From NCBI RefSeq assembly GCF_002240035.1, contig NZ_CP016397.1:2010501-2074500 (forward strand): a DNA stretch of 64,000 nucleotides, in the 5' to 3' direction. This document shows, piece after piece, positions 37,812 through 47,002 of this stretch. Every line of letters starts with the position of its first letter. Position 1 is the first letter of the stretch. Below the pieces are notes generated by a model, which saw only the letters and a program-made list of their open reading frames with translations, ran no database searches and was not told the DNA's origin. The DNA comes from Legionella clemsonensis. Its GTDB lineage: Bacteria; Pseudomonadota; Gammaproteobacteria; Legionellales; Legionellaceae. Both the position numbers and the translations under genes were made by a program.

Positions 37812-39351
37812 CATCCGCTCCACTGTTGATGGTTCAAGCCCTTCATCCAAGTGCTCTAGCGTTTTAACAAAATCAATCAGCCGTTCTATTTCGTTTTTTT
37901 GAAGCGTGCCCTGTTCCAATTTAAATTGATAATGATTTAACGCCGCATAGGATTGCTGACAAAAGATTTTCATTTCCTCATCACTCGATGAATGGATATA
38001 TAAATTACTTATCAAATCCAGCGCCTTAGCGATTAAATCGTTTATTTTTTGTCCTGGATGTGGGGAAAAAAACATAGAATTAGGTTGTACCCGAAGAGAT
38101 TGATCATCTTTACAAGTCTTTTTTACTGGATCTCCTCTAAAATTAGTTTTATAAAAATTCAATAGTATTGTGTCATGATCATCACGCGTGTGAGAAATGA
38201 GTGGGCGATGAATAACTGTAGGTTTAATCGTGTTAGACTTGGTATCATATCCTTGGCGCGCCTAATAAGATATACATAAGCGTTATCACAAAATTCATGC
38301 AGACGTTTCATCGCTTCAGGCAGATTAGTGATGAATAACTTAATCATTGAAGTATCAAATGCACTTTGATTTCCTTTTTTAAAGCCTTCCATATCCCTTC
38401 CCTCAACAAATTTGTACACCAAGGGATTGGTATGAGCGTCCGGAAATTGGTTAAAACCGGTAGCTAGTAAACTTAACATCTCATGATAAGTGAAAATAAA
38501 TCGCTGCTTATATTCGTTGGCTGCTAAAAATAGAGGGCTACTTTTTTCATCAAGACCTATAAAAATGACATTCCATCCTTGAGCAATTCCTTCTGGATGC
38601 TTTTCTAAATAATCGATATCTCCTTTAATATAAAAACCAGAGCCAACGTACTTTTCGGGCGTATTTTTCAAATTACCAATGTCAATATCCTTATTACTTT
38701 AGTGTCATGAAAAAATAAAGCGGTGTAAAGTCATACCAATCGCCAGTCCACAGACTACCCATGCTGCCAACTCGAAGACGATTTAAATTATGACTGTCAT
38801 TGGATTTAGGTCCAAATATCATATCAAAGACCTTCTCTCCTTTTTTATCGCCATAAAGTAATTTAAAAAAATCCAGTAATGTTAATTAGTTTGCAATTTG
38901 TATCGATGCAGAACACTCTAATGAAGTGCGAGAAAATAATAACTCCATAAGCGTTTGTGAGGGATTAAAATTACCCTCCTGAATTACATAGGAATCATAA
39001 ATATGTAGTCGAGCATAGACAGGCGTGTCTTTTTGACTACCATAAAAATCGACAGGTGCTAAACCTAGCATCGTTGTTAAAGAGCTACTTTCTTTCTTTG
39101 GAGTTAATAGTTGGTTAACAAAATGATAAGTATCCGTTCTATAAAAGACGCTTCCATTAAAAAAGGCATTACAGACCTTATGCATATTGAGAACATTTCT
39201 GAGTCGTAACCAATCCGCAATAAGTAGATCATCGATTTGAGAATGTTGTTGAAAATCTTCAACAATTTTTTGCTTAACTTATTTAAAATTATTTTTGTAA
39301 GTTGGAGTAATTCACTTACGGTACCTTGATAAATTAAGTTTGCTATCGGTC
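37800..39351 (-). pseudogene. Decayed large effector-like gene
   Basis: Four reverse-strand segments read as one protein of roughly 500 residues after repair. From the 5' end they are an A6/T6 run at 39266-39271 (one base short), an in-frame TAA at 38886-38888 followed by LTLLDFFKLLYGDKKGE in the same frame, an A6/T6 run at 38710-38715 (one base short) and a single-base loss at about 38251. Repaired joins read smoothly, for example TPLYFFHDTSNKDIDIGN and RRAKGYDTKSNTIKPTVIH. A further irregularity lies near the presumed start MTDSK. No family was recognised; the residue composition resembles Legionella effectors. Multiple lesions including a nonsense codon favour true decay over sequencing error alone. 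Confidence 0.65.
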
Positions 39352-39470
39352 ATTATAATTGAAAAATTTATAAAAAATTGTTCAATTATAAAACACAGTC
39401 CTGGCGAATAGGTATGGGCAGATTTACCTAGAGCAGCACACCCTGCTAAGTTGGCTTCTAGTCACAGACT

Positions 39471-40679
39471 TTACTGACTTTTATTTTTCTGAAACTCAAG
39501 GCCCTCGCCAAAACAGATTGCCATAAACAGTAAAAAGAAATAACCAGAACCGGAATAAAGAAGCAAGGAGTCTGATAGATTGCCTATCATAAATGGGATT
39601 AACATCGCAAAAGCAATCACCTTCATTTTATCCAGACGCAGGCAGGCCTGAAAAAGGCTAATAAAAAAGAATAGCAATGCCGCAATCCCTAATAAACCAA
39701 ATTCGGCAGCAGTCAACCAGTACTGGCTGTGAGGCTCTGTTAATTTCCAACTCCAGAATGGAACGGGATTCTCTTTAGCAAAATAATAGGTAAAACTGCC
39801 AGTGCCATTGCCCGTTACAGGATGTCGATTAAATAACTGATGTGCATAATCATGAAACTGTAAACGTAATCCGATATCGGTATCTTTCTGGTTGTGCTGG
39901 TAACTTTGTATCTGCTGGATAACACCATCCACACGCCCTTTCATTACCGGACTTGCCAAATAACTGGAGATAAATATTGTTAAAACTAAACCTATTCCTG
40001 CTATTGCTTGACGCCAGGTGCATAACTGTAAGATTAGAATACCCATTAACAATAGGTAAATAACATAGCCTGTCCTGCCCCCGCTTACAAAAAGAACTTG
40101 ATAACTAAAGAGTAATGCCAATAATACATAGCCTAGACGTGAAGGTCCTTGCTGCCAATAAGCAAATAGCCAAGCTAAATATGCAGCAAAAGCCACCATG
40201 AAACCCGTCATAATATGATTACGAAACACATGATCCGGATCAAAATGAAATGATTGCAAGAAGCCATGGTACTTCAACACAGATAATGAACAGGTAATGA
40301 CTATGGCTAACAAGAATGCATGTAAGCCCAATTGTCTCGTTTTAGCGTTTTGAAATCCCGCCACCAGAAAAGGGAGATAAAGTAATTTACTGTATTTTTC
40401 AATCATAAATTTTTTATCACTAAGACTTGCAGGACTCCAAAAACAGGCAAGAAAGGCGATTAGAAACAGCAAAATAGCTGCTTTACCCCAGTGGGTTGTA
40501 AAAAGTGCCAAGGCATCCTTACATAAAGCGGGTGTGAATAATATTGCTGCTAAAGCGAGGGGTAAAAGAATACTTTTAGCAGTTGAACTCAAAGGTAAGA
40601 CCAATAGTGTGGTCCCTAAAAGGATTGAAACCCAGGTCTGCATAGGAAATCTTTGCGAAAAGCTAAGTAAAGTTTCCAT
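39471..40679 (-). CDS. O-antigen ligase/polymerase-like membrane protein
   Basis: A 402-residue polytopic protein with about 11-12 membrane helices. A large periplasmic loop contains NRHPVTGNGTGSFTYYF and ends at TEPHSQYWLTAAEFG, the conserved H-rich loop of the Wzy_C/WaaL family. WaaL joins O-antigen to lipid A core at the periplasmic face. The glycosyltransferase gene ends one base upstream on the same strand, so they form a small LPS-assembly unit. Polymerase (Wzy) versus ligase (WaaL) cannot be separated by sequence inspection. Confidence 0.82.
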   Translation of the reverse strand: METLLSFSQRFPMQTWVSILLGTTLLVLPLSSTAKSILLPLALAAILFTPALCKDALALFTTHWGKAAILLFLIAFLACFWSPASLSDKKFMIEKYSKLLYLPFLVAGFQNAKTRQLGLHAFLLAIVITCSLSVLKYHGFLQSFHFDPDHVFRNHIMTGFMVAFAAYLAWLFAYWQQGPSRLGYVLLALLFSYQVLFVSGGRTGYVIYLLLMGILILQLCTWRQAIAGIGLVLTIFISSYLASPVMKGRVDGVIQQIQSYQHNQKDTDIGLRLQFHDYAHQLFNRHPVTGNGTGSFTYYFAKENPVPFWSWKLTEPHSQYWLTAAEFGLLGIAALLFFFISLFQACLRLDKMKVIAFAMLIPFMIGNLSDSLLLYSGSGYFFLLFMAICFGEGLEFQKNKSQ

Positions 40680-40680
40680 C

Positions 40681-41454
40681 TCAATTGTCTCTCACTATAT
40701 TGGGTAGGTGATCCACTCTTGTATCACGATAAAGCTGCTTAATGCCGCGATAAAATGTGCCCTGGGCATTTAGAGCTGCCAATAAAAAGCCTGCCTTGCC
40801 ATCCAAAAATCCTCGTTGTAAAAAATAGCAACGAAAAAACATCCAGAGAGTACCCAGAAGAATTTTTATAAAACCGGGCGAACGCTGCTGTTCGATGCGA
40901 ATTTTGGCACTGTAAGAGGAGTATTTATTAACCTTATAAAGCGCATGACTGACATCTTGAAAAGAATGATGTTGAATTGCCAGTTTTAGGCGCCCTATTC
41001 TAGCAGTAGAGGGCAATATTATCTTCTCATGCACTATATCATCACTGTAGTGAGCGCCAGCGCGTTTGAAAAGTCGAATGTGTCTTTTAGGGCTAGATGA
41101 AAAACGGAGTAGCTTTCCGTAAAACTTCATGCAAATAGGAATACGATAAGCCTCTGCTTCATTGCCTTTTATTGCTTTTTTAATCGCCTCCCGTAATTCA
41201 CTGCCTATTGATTCATCCGCATCCAGATTTAAAACCCAATCCCCCGTAGCGTAAGATAAAGCACGCTGTTTTTGAATGCCATAGCCTTGCCAATCGGTAC
41301 AATAAACGTGATGTGTGAACTCTTTGGCAATAGCAACCGTGTTGTCAGTACTCCCTGAATCAAGCACAATTATTTCGTCTGCCCATTGTACTGATTCCAG
41401 ACAACGCCTAATATTTGCTTCTTCATCCTTGGCAATAATGATGACACTTAGCAT
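40681..41454 (-). CDS. Family 2 glycosyltransferase, LPS core type (WaaE/KdtX-like)
   Basis: A 257-residue GT-A fold enzyme. It starts LSVIIIAKDEEANIRRCLES, the nucleotide-sugar binding strand. It has VLDSGSTDNTV and the metal-binding DxD in LNLDADES, and contains the RHIRLFKR segment typical of WaaE-like beta-1,4-glucosyltransferases. Expected to add a hexose to the inner LPS core at the cytoplasmic face. The neighbouring ligase-like gene supports an LPS role. Confidence 0.88.
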   Translation of the reverse strand: MLSVIIIAKDEEANIRRCLESVQWADEIIVLDSGSTDNTVAIAKEFTHHVYCTDWQGYGIQKQRALSYATGDWVLNLDADESIGSELREAIKKAIKGNEAEAYRIPICMKFYGKLLRFSSSPKRHIRLFKRAGAHYSDDIVHEKIILPSTARIGRLKLAIQHHSFQDVSHALYKVNKYSSYSAKIRIEQQRSPGFIKILLGTLWMFFRCYFLQRGFLDGKAGFLLAALNAQGTFYRGIKQLYRDTRVDHLPNIVRDN

Positions 41455-41708
41455 GTAATAACCAATTTAATATAATTTCGTTATTTTACCTCAGAACAAC
41501 CCTCATGTCTGCAGCAGAAATGAGTGGCAATGACGTGGTAATCCTGCAAAACAGAGGGAGAAGAAAATAGTATTAAAATTTATAACTATGCTATAGTTTA
41601 GATACAAGGTGTAAACACTTATTTATATCCTGCCAAATATTGTAATCACATTATACCTTCTTAATGGCATCTATGATGCGCCTTTATCACTTTTTATCGA
41701 GAATTATA

Positions 41709-41900
41709 ATGTTTAATTACACTGCAAGATTGTATTTTGATAACTCTGAAATAACAACCTGTTCTGGGAACAATTTGGAGTCTCTTTTTATCTGGATGTT
41801 AACCCAAGTTCAAGGAAAATTTGGGAACTTACATGGCCAAATTACTAATAACAAAACACAAGCAATAGAAAAAAAATTTAGAACCTGCTCTTATGATTAG
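41709..41900 (+). CDS. Small unknown protein
   Basis: About 63 residues from an internal ATG (MFNYTARLYFDNSEITTC); a longer frame from 41664 adds an unlikely leader. No membrane segment or known motif was seen. It is followed directly by a strong terminator hairpin, which supports real transcription on this strand. The spacer 41455-41708 upstream is AT-rich with a possible -10 element (TATAGT near 41592). Confidence 0.45.
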   Translation: MFNYTARLYFDNSEITTCSGNNLESLFIWMLTQVQGKFGNLHGQITNNKTQAIEKKFRTCSYD

Positions 41901-41905
41901 TTGCT

Positions 41906-41940
41906 GTGAATAAATGCGCCCTAAGACGCATTTATTCACT
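41906..41940. terminator. Bidirectional terminator hairpin
   Basis: A 13-base stem, GTGAATAAATGCG pairing with CGCATTTATTCAC around an eight-base loop. It lies between the small plus-strand gene and the convergent clpA stop. Confidence 0.7.
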
Positions 41941-41946
41941 TAACAG

Positions 41947-44208
41947 TTAGAATACCCCTTCGCGGTGATCATGGCTGTCAAAATGCAGTTTGCCATCTTT
42001 TACTTTTAAAGTCACATGCCCACCATTGGCCAATTTACCGAAAAGTAATTCATCCGCCAGTGGCTTTTTGACATTCTCTTGAATTAATCTTGCCATCGGA
42101 CGAGCACCCATTGCTTTATCATAGCCGTGTTCAATCAGCCAATCGCGAGCTGCTTGATCAACTTTAAAGGTGACGCCTTTATTACTTAACTGCTCATCCA
42201 GTTCCATAATAAATTTATCGACCACCAAACCAATCGTTGTTGTATCCAACGGTGCAAAATTAATAATGGCATCCAGTCTGTTTCTAAATTCAGGACTGAA
42301 TTGGCGTTTAAGAACTTCCAATCCATCATTGCTGTTATCTTGCAAGGCAAAGCCTATGGAGTTCCTGCTAATTTCACTCGCTCCTGCGTTAGAAGTCATA
42401 ACCAAAATGACATGTCTAAAATCAGCCTGGCGTCCATTAGTATCAGTTAATGTGCCATGATCCATGATTTGCAGTAGCAAATTAAACACATCAGGGTGAG
42501 CTTTTTCAATTTCATCCAATAAAAGTACTGCATGAGGATTCTTAGTCACCGCCTCGGTTAATAAGCCTCCTTGATCATAGCCTACATAGCCTGGAGGAGC
42601 ACCTATTAAACGGGATACTGTGTGTTTTTCCATGTATTCAGACATGTCAAAACGTAACAGTTCAATGCCTAATACATTGGCAAGCTGTTTGGTAACTTCT
42701 GTTTTACCCACTCCCGTAGGCCCTGCAAACAAGAAGCAGCCTACTGGTTTTTGTGGTTCTCGTAAACCAGAACGTGCAAGCTTGATAGCAGAAGCAAGGG
42801 CTGTAATTGCATCATCTTGGCCATAAACCAATAGTTTTAAGTCGCGCTCCAGGTTACGCAGCGTATCTTTATCCCTTGCTGATACTTTTTTAACAGGAAT
42901 TCGTGCAATTTTAGCCACCACACTTTCGATTTCTGCCACACTAATAATTTTTTTACGTTTAGTCGCAGTTAACAGGTTTTGATAGGCACCAGCCTCATCG
43001 ACCACATCAATGGCCTTATCTGGCAAAAAGCGATCATTAATATATTTTGCTGATAGCTCTGCTGCAGCCTTTAGAGAAGGAATGGAGAACTTAACCCCAT
43101 GATGTTCTTCCAAACGCCCTTTCAAGCCTTTAAGAATCTCAAATGTTTCGTCAATGCTTGGCTCTTTAATATCAATTTTCTGGAAACGTCTAGCAAGCGC
43201 TCTGTCCTTTTCAAAAATACCACGGTACTCCTGGTAAGTCGTTGAGCCGATGCATTTCAATTCTCCATTGGCAAGCAATGGTTTAATAAGATTTGAAGCA
43301 TCCATCACACCACCTGAAGCAGCCCCTGCCCCAATAATAGTATGAATTTCATCAATAAAAAGCACAGCACCATCTTGTTGAGACAGTTGTTTCAAAACTG
43401 CTTTTAAACGTTTTTCAAAATCACCACGATATTTGGTACCAGCTAATAGAGCACCCAAGTCAAGTGAGTACACGACACAATTATGAATGGCTTCTGGAAC
43501 CTCTCCATCAACGATGCGTCGAGCCAGTCCTTCAGCAATGGCTGTTTTACCAACACCTGCTTCGCCTACAAGTAATGGATTGTTTTTACGGCGTCGGCAT
43601 AAGACCTGTATAGTACGTTGAATTTCTTCATGACGACCGATTAATGGATCAATCTTACCAAGCCGCGCACGCTTGTTAAGATTCATACAATAACTCTCCA
43701 ATGGTGATTCATTGACTTCACCACCCAGAGCCTCTTCATCCATTGAATTCATATTCTCCGTCATATCATTATGATATTTAGACACACCGTGCGAAATGTA
43801 ATTAATAACATCCAGACGAGTAATATTCTCTCGACGCAAGAAATAGACAGCCTGACTTTCCTGTTCGCTAAAAATAGCGGCCAGCACGTTAGCCCCTGTC
43901 ACTTCAGTCTTGCCTGCTGATTGCACATGAAACACAGCACGTTGTAAAACACGTTGGAACCCAAGGGTTGGCTGGGTCTCCCTATCTAGTTCATCTTCAG
44001 GAATTCTGGGAGTAGTTTCATCAATGAATTCAACCAAGTCCCGACGCAATGCATCTATATTTGCATCGCAAGCTTGTAACACATTGCCTGCAGCCGGATT
44101 ATCAAGCAGCGATAATAATAAATGCTCAACAGTCATGAATTCATGACGCTTCTCCTTTGCTTCCTTAAAGGCCAGATTTAAGGTGAATTCAAGTTCTTTG
44201 TTTAACAT
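41947..44208 (-). CDS. clpA: ATP-dependent Clp protease ATP-binding subunit ClpA
   Basis: A 753-residue class I Hsp100 unfoldase. The N-domain is at 1-140. AAA module 1 has Walker [14 protein letters not shown] and Walker [18 protein letters not shown] module 2 has Walker [11 protein letters not shown] and Walker [12 protein letters not shown], with a C-terminal sensor region ([14 protein letters not shown]). It unfolds proteins for ClpP and takes N-degron substrates from ClpS, encoded just upstream on the same strand. Length and order match E. coli ClpA (758). Confidence 0.96.
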   Translation of the reverse strand: MLNKELEFTLNLAFKEAKEKRHEFMTVEHLLLSLLDNPAAGNVLQACDANIDALRRDLVEFIDETTPRIPEDELDRETQPTLGFQRVLQRAVFHVQSAGKTEVTGANVLAAIFSEQESQAVYFLRRENITRLDVINYISHGVSKYHNDMTENMNSMDEEALGGEVNESPLESYCMNLNKRARLGKIDPLIGRHEEIQRTIQVLCRRRKNNPLLVGEAGVGKTAIAEGLARRIVDGEVPEAIHNCVVYSLDLGALLAGTKYRGDFEKRLKAVLKQLSQQDGAVLFIDEIHTIIGAGAASGGVMDASNLIKPLLANGELKCIGSTTYQEYRGIFEKDRALARRFQKIDIKEPSIDETFEILKGLKGRLEEHHGVKFSIPSLKAAAELSAKYINDRFLPDKAIDVVDEAGAYQNLLTATKRKKIISVAEIESVVAKIARIPVKKVSARDKDTLRNLERDLKLLVYGQDDAITALASAIKLARSGLREPQKPVGCFLFAGPTGVGKTEVTKQLANVLGIELLRFDMSEYMEKHTVSRLIGAPPGYVGYDQGGLLTEAVTKNPHAVLLLDEIEKAHPDVFNLLLQIMDHGTLTDTNGRQADFRHVILVMTSNAGASEISRNSIGFALQDNSNDGLEVLKRQFSPEFRNRLDAIINFAPLDTTTIGLVVDKFIMELDEQLSNKGVTFKVDQAARDWLIEHGYDKAMGARPMARLIQENVKKPLADELLFGKLANGGHVTLKVKDGKLHFDSHDHREGVF

Positions 44209-44241
44209 TGCCGTTGCTCCTCTCTCCAGCCAACTACCAAT

Positions 44242-44565
44242 TTATTCTGGTTCCATGGTACATAACAGAGGATGTTGATTACTTCTTGCATGATCATTAA
44301 CCAAAGCAACCTTTGTTTCTGCTATGTCCCTTGTAAATACACCACAAATACCTTTCCCCACAATATGAACCTGTAACATCACCTGGGTTGCTACCTCTTC
44401 ATTTAAATGGAAAAACCGCTTTAACACTTCTACTACAAATTCCATAGGCGTGTAATCGTCATTAAGCAGGATAACCTTATACTTTCTAGGCTGTTTAATC
44501 TCGGGTAAAACTTCTGATTCAGCCTTCTTTCGTTCAACTACTTCCTCTAAAGACCATCCACTCAT
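44242..44565 (-). CDS. clpS: ATP-dependent Clp protease adaptor ClpS
   Basis: About 107 residues from ATG 44565, which has AAAGGG eight bases upstream; a GTG nine bases earlier is possible. The core [20 protein letters not shown] holds the N-end-rule binding residues (NDD). The helix around residue 60, [17 protein letters not shown], shows the conserved His and Gly of the family. It delivers N-degron substrates to ClpA, whose gene begins 33 bases downstream. Confidence 0.95.
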   Translation of the reverse strand: MSGWSLEEVVERKKAESEVLPEIKQPRKYKVILLNDDYTPMEFVVEVLKRFFHLNEEVATQVMLQVHIVGKGICGVFTRDIAETKVALVNDHARSNQHPLLCTMEPE

Positions 44566-44771
44566 AACATACACCCTTTATTAATTTTATAGACTTCTAA
44601 AGCATTTTTGGCCAGTAAAAATTGATTTAATTTCTTTAAAAAATTAAACCTTGCGATAATCAATAACAGCTTGATTAGATTGGACTCAAAATTAGCTTTT
44701 GTTACTGGTTACTTACAATCATCAGAGATCATCTAAAATTGCGATTGGGAAAATTAATAGTCTTATGTCCC

Positions 44772-44874
44772 GCAGCTTGTCCCTGAGAAATCCTCACAAA
44801 TTATCCTGCTCTACGTACCGCGCGTTATGCGCGGGGTGTAGGCAGAAGTGTGATAAAAGGCAGGGACAAACCGC
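44772..44874 (+). ncRNA. Possible structured RNA in the clpS-icd spacer (strand uncertain)
   Basis: A long rod-like fold can be drawn. GCAGCTTGTCCCTG pairs with CAGGGACAAACCGC (12 of 14). TCACA pairs with TGTGA, CTGCTCTAC with GTAGGCAG (one bulge) and CCGCGC with GCGCGG around GTTAT. Bubbles separate the stems, a layout similar to 6S-type or other regulatory RNAs but shorter than 6S (about 105 bases). No family consensus was recognised. The spacer 44566-44977 otherwise contains no convincing gene; a 67-codon open frame across the fold looks like a by-product. Confidence 0.35.
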
Positions 44875-44977
44875 AGTACATCAGTATTTAGCAGGATCAT
44901 AAAACGCTATGTCAATAGACCCTATGAAATGTCTTTAGGACACGCCATCACAAGACCATTTATTTTTAAAGTATAGC

Positions 44978-46234
44978 TTACATGTGCTTGATTATTTCTT
45001 CAGCAAAACCAGAACTACTAACGCAGGTTGCCCCCTCCATTAAACGCTCAAAGTCGTAGGTTACTGTTTTGGCTTCAATAGCACCCTCAACACCTTTAAT
45101 AATATAGTCCGCAGCTTCAATCCAGCCTAAATGACGCAGCATCATTTCTGCCGATAAAATTAGCGAACCAGGGTTCACTTTATTTTGGCCTGCATATTTT
45201 GGAGCAGTACCATGAGTGGCTTCAAACACCGCCACTTTATCCCCTATGTTGGCACCAGGGGCAATACCAATTCCACCCACCTGGGCAGCAAGTGCATCAG
45301 AAACATAATCACCATTTAGATTTAGGGTAGCTATGACACTATAATCTTCAGGACGTAATAAAATTTGTTGCAGAAAAGCATCAGCAATAACGTCTTTGAT
45401 AATGATGGGGCTTCCTGTTTTAGGATTAGTCAATTGCAGCCATGGACCGCCTTGATATTCTGTTGCCCCAAAGCTTTCTCGCGCTACTTCATAACCCCAG
45501 TCTTTAAAGGCACCCTCAGTAAATTTCATAATGTTTCCTTTATGTACCAGGGTGACTGAGTCGCGATCATTATCGATAGCATACTGAATAGCAGCTCTAA
45601 CTAATCGTGTAGTACCTTGCTTGGAGACCGGTTTAACGCCTATACCGCAATGCTCTGGAAAACGGATTTTCTTAACACCCATTTCTTTTTGTAGAAAATC
45701 AATCACTTTCCTGGCATCTGCAGAATCCGCTTGCCACTCAATACCGGCATAAATGTCTTCAGAATTTTCACGGAAAATTACCATATCCGTCTTCCATGGT
45801 TCTTTTACAGGACTTGGAGTACCTGAAAAATAACGAACTGGGCGCAGACAGGTATAAAGATCGAGTTCTTGACGAATAGCGACGTTTAGAGAACGAATGC
45901 CCCCACCAACGGGTGTGGTCAGAGGACCTTTAATGGCTACAACATATTGTTTTAATGCTTCTAGTGTTTCATTAGGCAGCCATTGATCAGCACCATAAAC
46001 CTTCGTTGCTTTCTCTCCAGCGTAGACCTCCATCCATAAAATTTTTCTTTCATTCCCATAGGCTTTTGCTACAGCAGCATCCACTACCTTAATCATAGGC
46101 GGAGTAACATCAACGCCAATGCCATCTCCTTCAATGAAAGGGATAATTGGAAACTCAGGAACGTTTAAAGACAAATCAGCAGAAACTGTAATGGCTTCTC
46201 CCTGAGCAGGAACGCGAATTTTTTCGAATGTCAT
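44978..46234 (-). CDS. icd: NADP-dependent isocitrate dehydrogenase
   Basis: A TCA-cycle enzyme of 418 residues from ATG 46234, which has GGAG seven bases upstream; the TTG two codons earlier is not favoured. Signature parts are [17 protein letters not shown], the isocitrate site ([14 protein letters not shown]), [13 protein letters not shown] and the metal/cofactor region [20 protein letters not shown]. The Ser in IRSLNVAIR, the regulatory phosphorylation site of the E. coli enzyme, is present. Size equals the E. coli enzyme (416). Confidence 0.95.
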   Translation of the reverse strand: MTFEKIRVPAQGEAITVSADLSLNVPEFPIIPFIEGDGIGVDVTPPMIKVVDAAVAKAYGNERKILWMEVYAGEKATKVYGADQWLPNETLEALKQYVVAIKGPLTTPVGGGIRSLNVAIRQELDLYTCLRPVRYFSGTPSPVKEPWKTDMVIFRENSEDIYAGIEWQADSADARKVIDFLQKEMGVKKIRFPEHCGIGVKPVSKQGTTRLVRAAIQYAIDNDRDSVTLVHKGNIMKFTEGAFKDWGYEVARESFGATEYQGGPWLQLTNPKTGSPIIIKDVIADAFLQQILLRPEDYSVIATLNLNGDYVSDALAAQVGGIGIAPGANIGDKVAVFEATHGTAPKYAGQNKVNPGSLILSAEMMLRHLGWIEAADYIIKGVEGAIEAKTVTYDFERLMEGATCVSSSGFAEEIIKHM

Positions 46235-46339
46235 AGGCAACTCCGTCGGATTGAAAGTTAGCTATCATAGCATGTGAAAACCCTTTGTCCCAAATGCGTT
46301 TCGCTGCATAATAAACCTTTTTCAATCTTTATAAAAACC

Positions 46340-46897
46340 GTGAGTGATATTTTATTATTTAACAAACCTTTCGGCGTCGTAAGCCAGTTTACAGGAGAAG
46401 AGCGCGATAAAACCCTGGCCGATTATATTCATCTACCCAATTTTTATGCTGCTGGCCGCTTGGATAAAAATAGCGAAGGCTTACTGTTATTAACAAACGA
46501 TGGCAGGTTGCAACACCGGCTCACTGATCCAAAATTTCGTAAAGAGAAATATTATTGGGTGCAAGTGGAAGGTATTCCCCAGGACAAAGACCTTGCACCT
46601 CTTCGACAAGGTTTAGCAGTTAGGCAAATCCGGTATTTACCCGCAAAAGTCCGTATGATTAATGAGCCTGATCTATGGCAACGAGAGCCCCCTGTTCGTT
46701 TTCGCAAAAGCATTCCTACCAGCTGGTTAGAAATTATTTTGCAAGAAGGAAAGAATCACCAGATTCGTAAAATGACCGCCGCAATTGGCTTTCCAACGCT
46801 AAGACTTGTGCGCCATCGCATTGCCAACTGGTCTTTGGAAGATTTGCAACCTGGAGACTATAAAAGAATCTGTGTTGATTTTCGCGAATTAAAATAA
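46340..46897 (+). CDS. rluE: 23S rRNA pseudouridine synthase RluE-like
   Basis: A RsuA-family pseudouridine synthase. From GTG 46340 the protein starts SDILLFNKPFGVVSQF, matching the family start; an earlier GTG at 46274 would add 22 residues that do not look homologous. The catalytic motif GRLDKNSEGLLLLTNDG has the active-site Asp, and GKNHQIRKMTAAIGFPTLRL is the conserved C-terminal block. It has no S4 domain, as in RluE. It is divergent from icd. Confidence 0.88.
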   Translation: MSDILLFNKPFGVVSQFTGEERDKTLADYIHLPNFYAAGRLDKNSEGLLLLTNDGRLQHRLTDPKFRKEKYYWVQVEGIPQDKDLAPLRQGLAVRQIRYLPAKVRMINEPDLWQREPPVRFRKSIPTSWLEIILQEGKNHQIRKMTAAIGFPTLRLVRHRIANWSLEDLQPGDYKRICVDFRELK

Positions 46898-47002
46898 CAA
46901 CAACCTAACCTATTTTAATTTTCCTTCTTTATTTACAGCGCTTAAGTCAACCAGGTTTCATTTAGAAATTAAAATCCCTTTGTCGTATATAAGTAGTTAT
47001 AG

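Noticed and set aside
44772-44874. 6S RNA assignment
   Set aside because: Rod-like shape is similar but the length is about half and no 6S consensus or usual neighbour gene was seen.
44699-44902. 67-codon open frame in the clpS-icd spacer
   Set aside because: Crosses the candidate RNA stems, has no ribosome site and an unconvincing composition.
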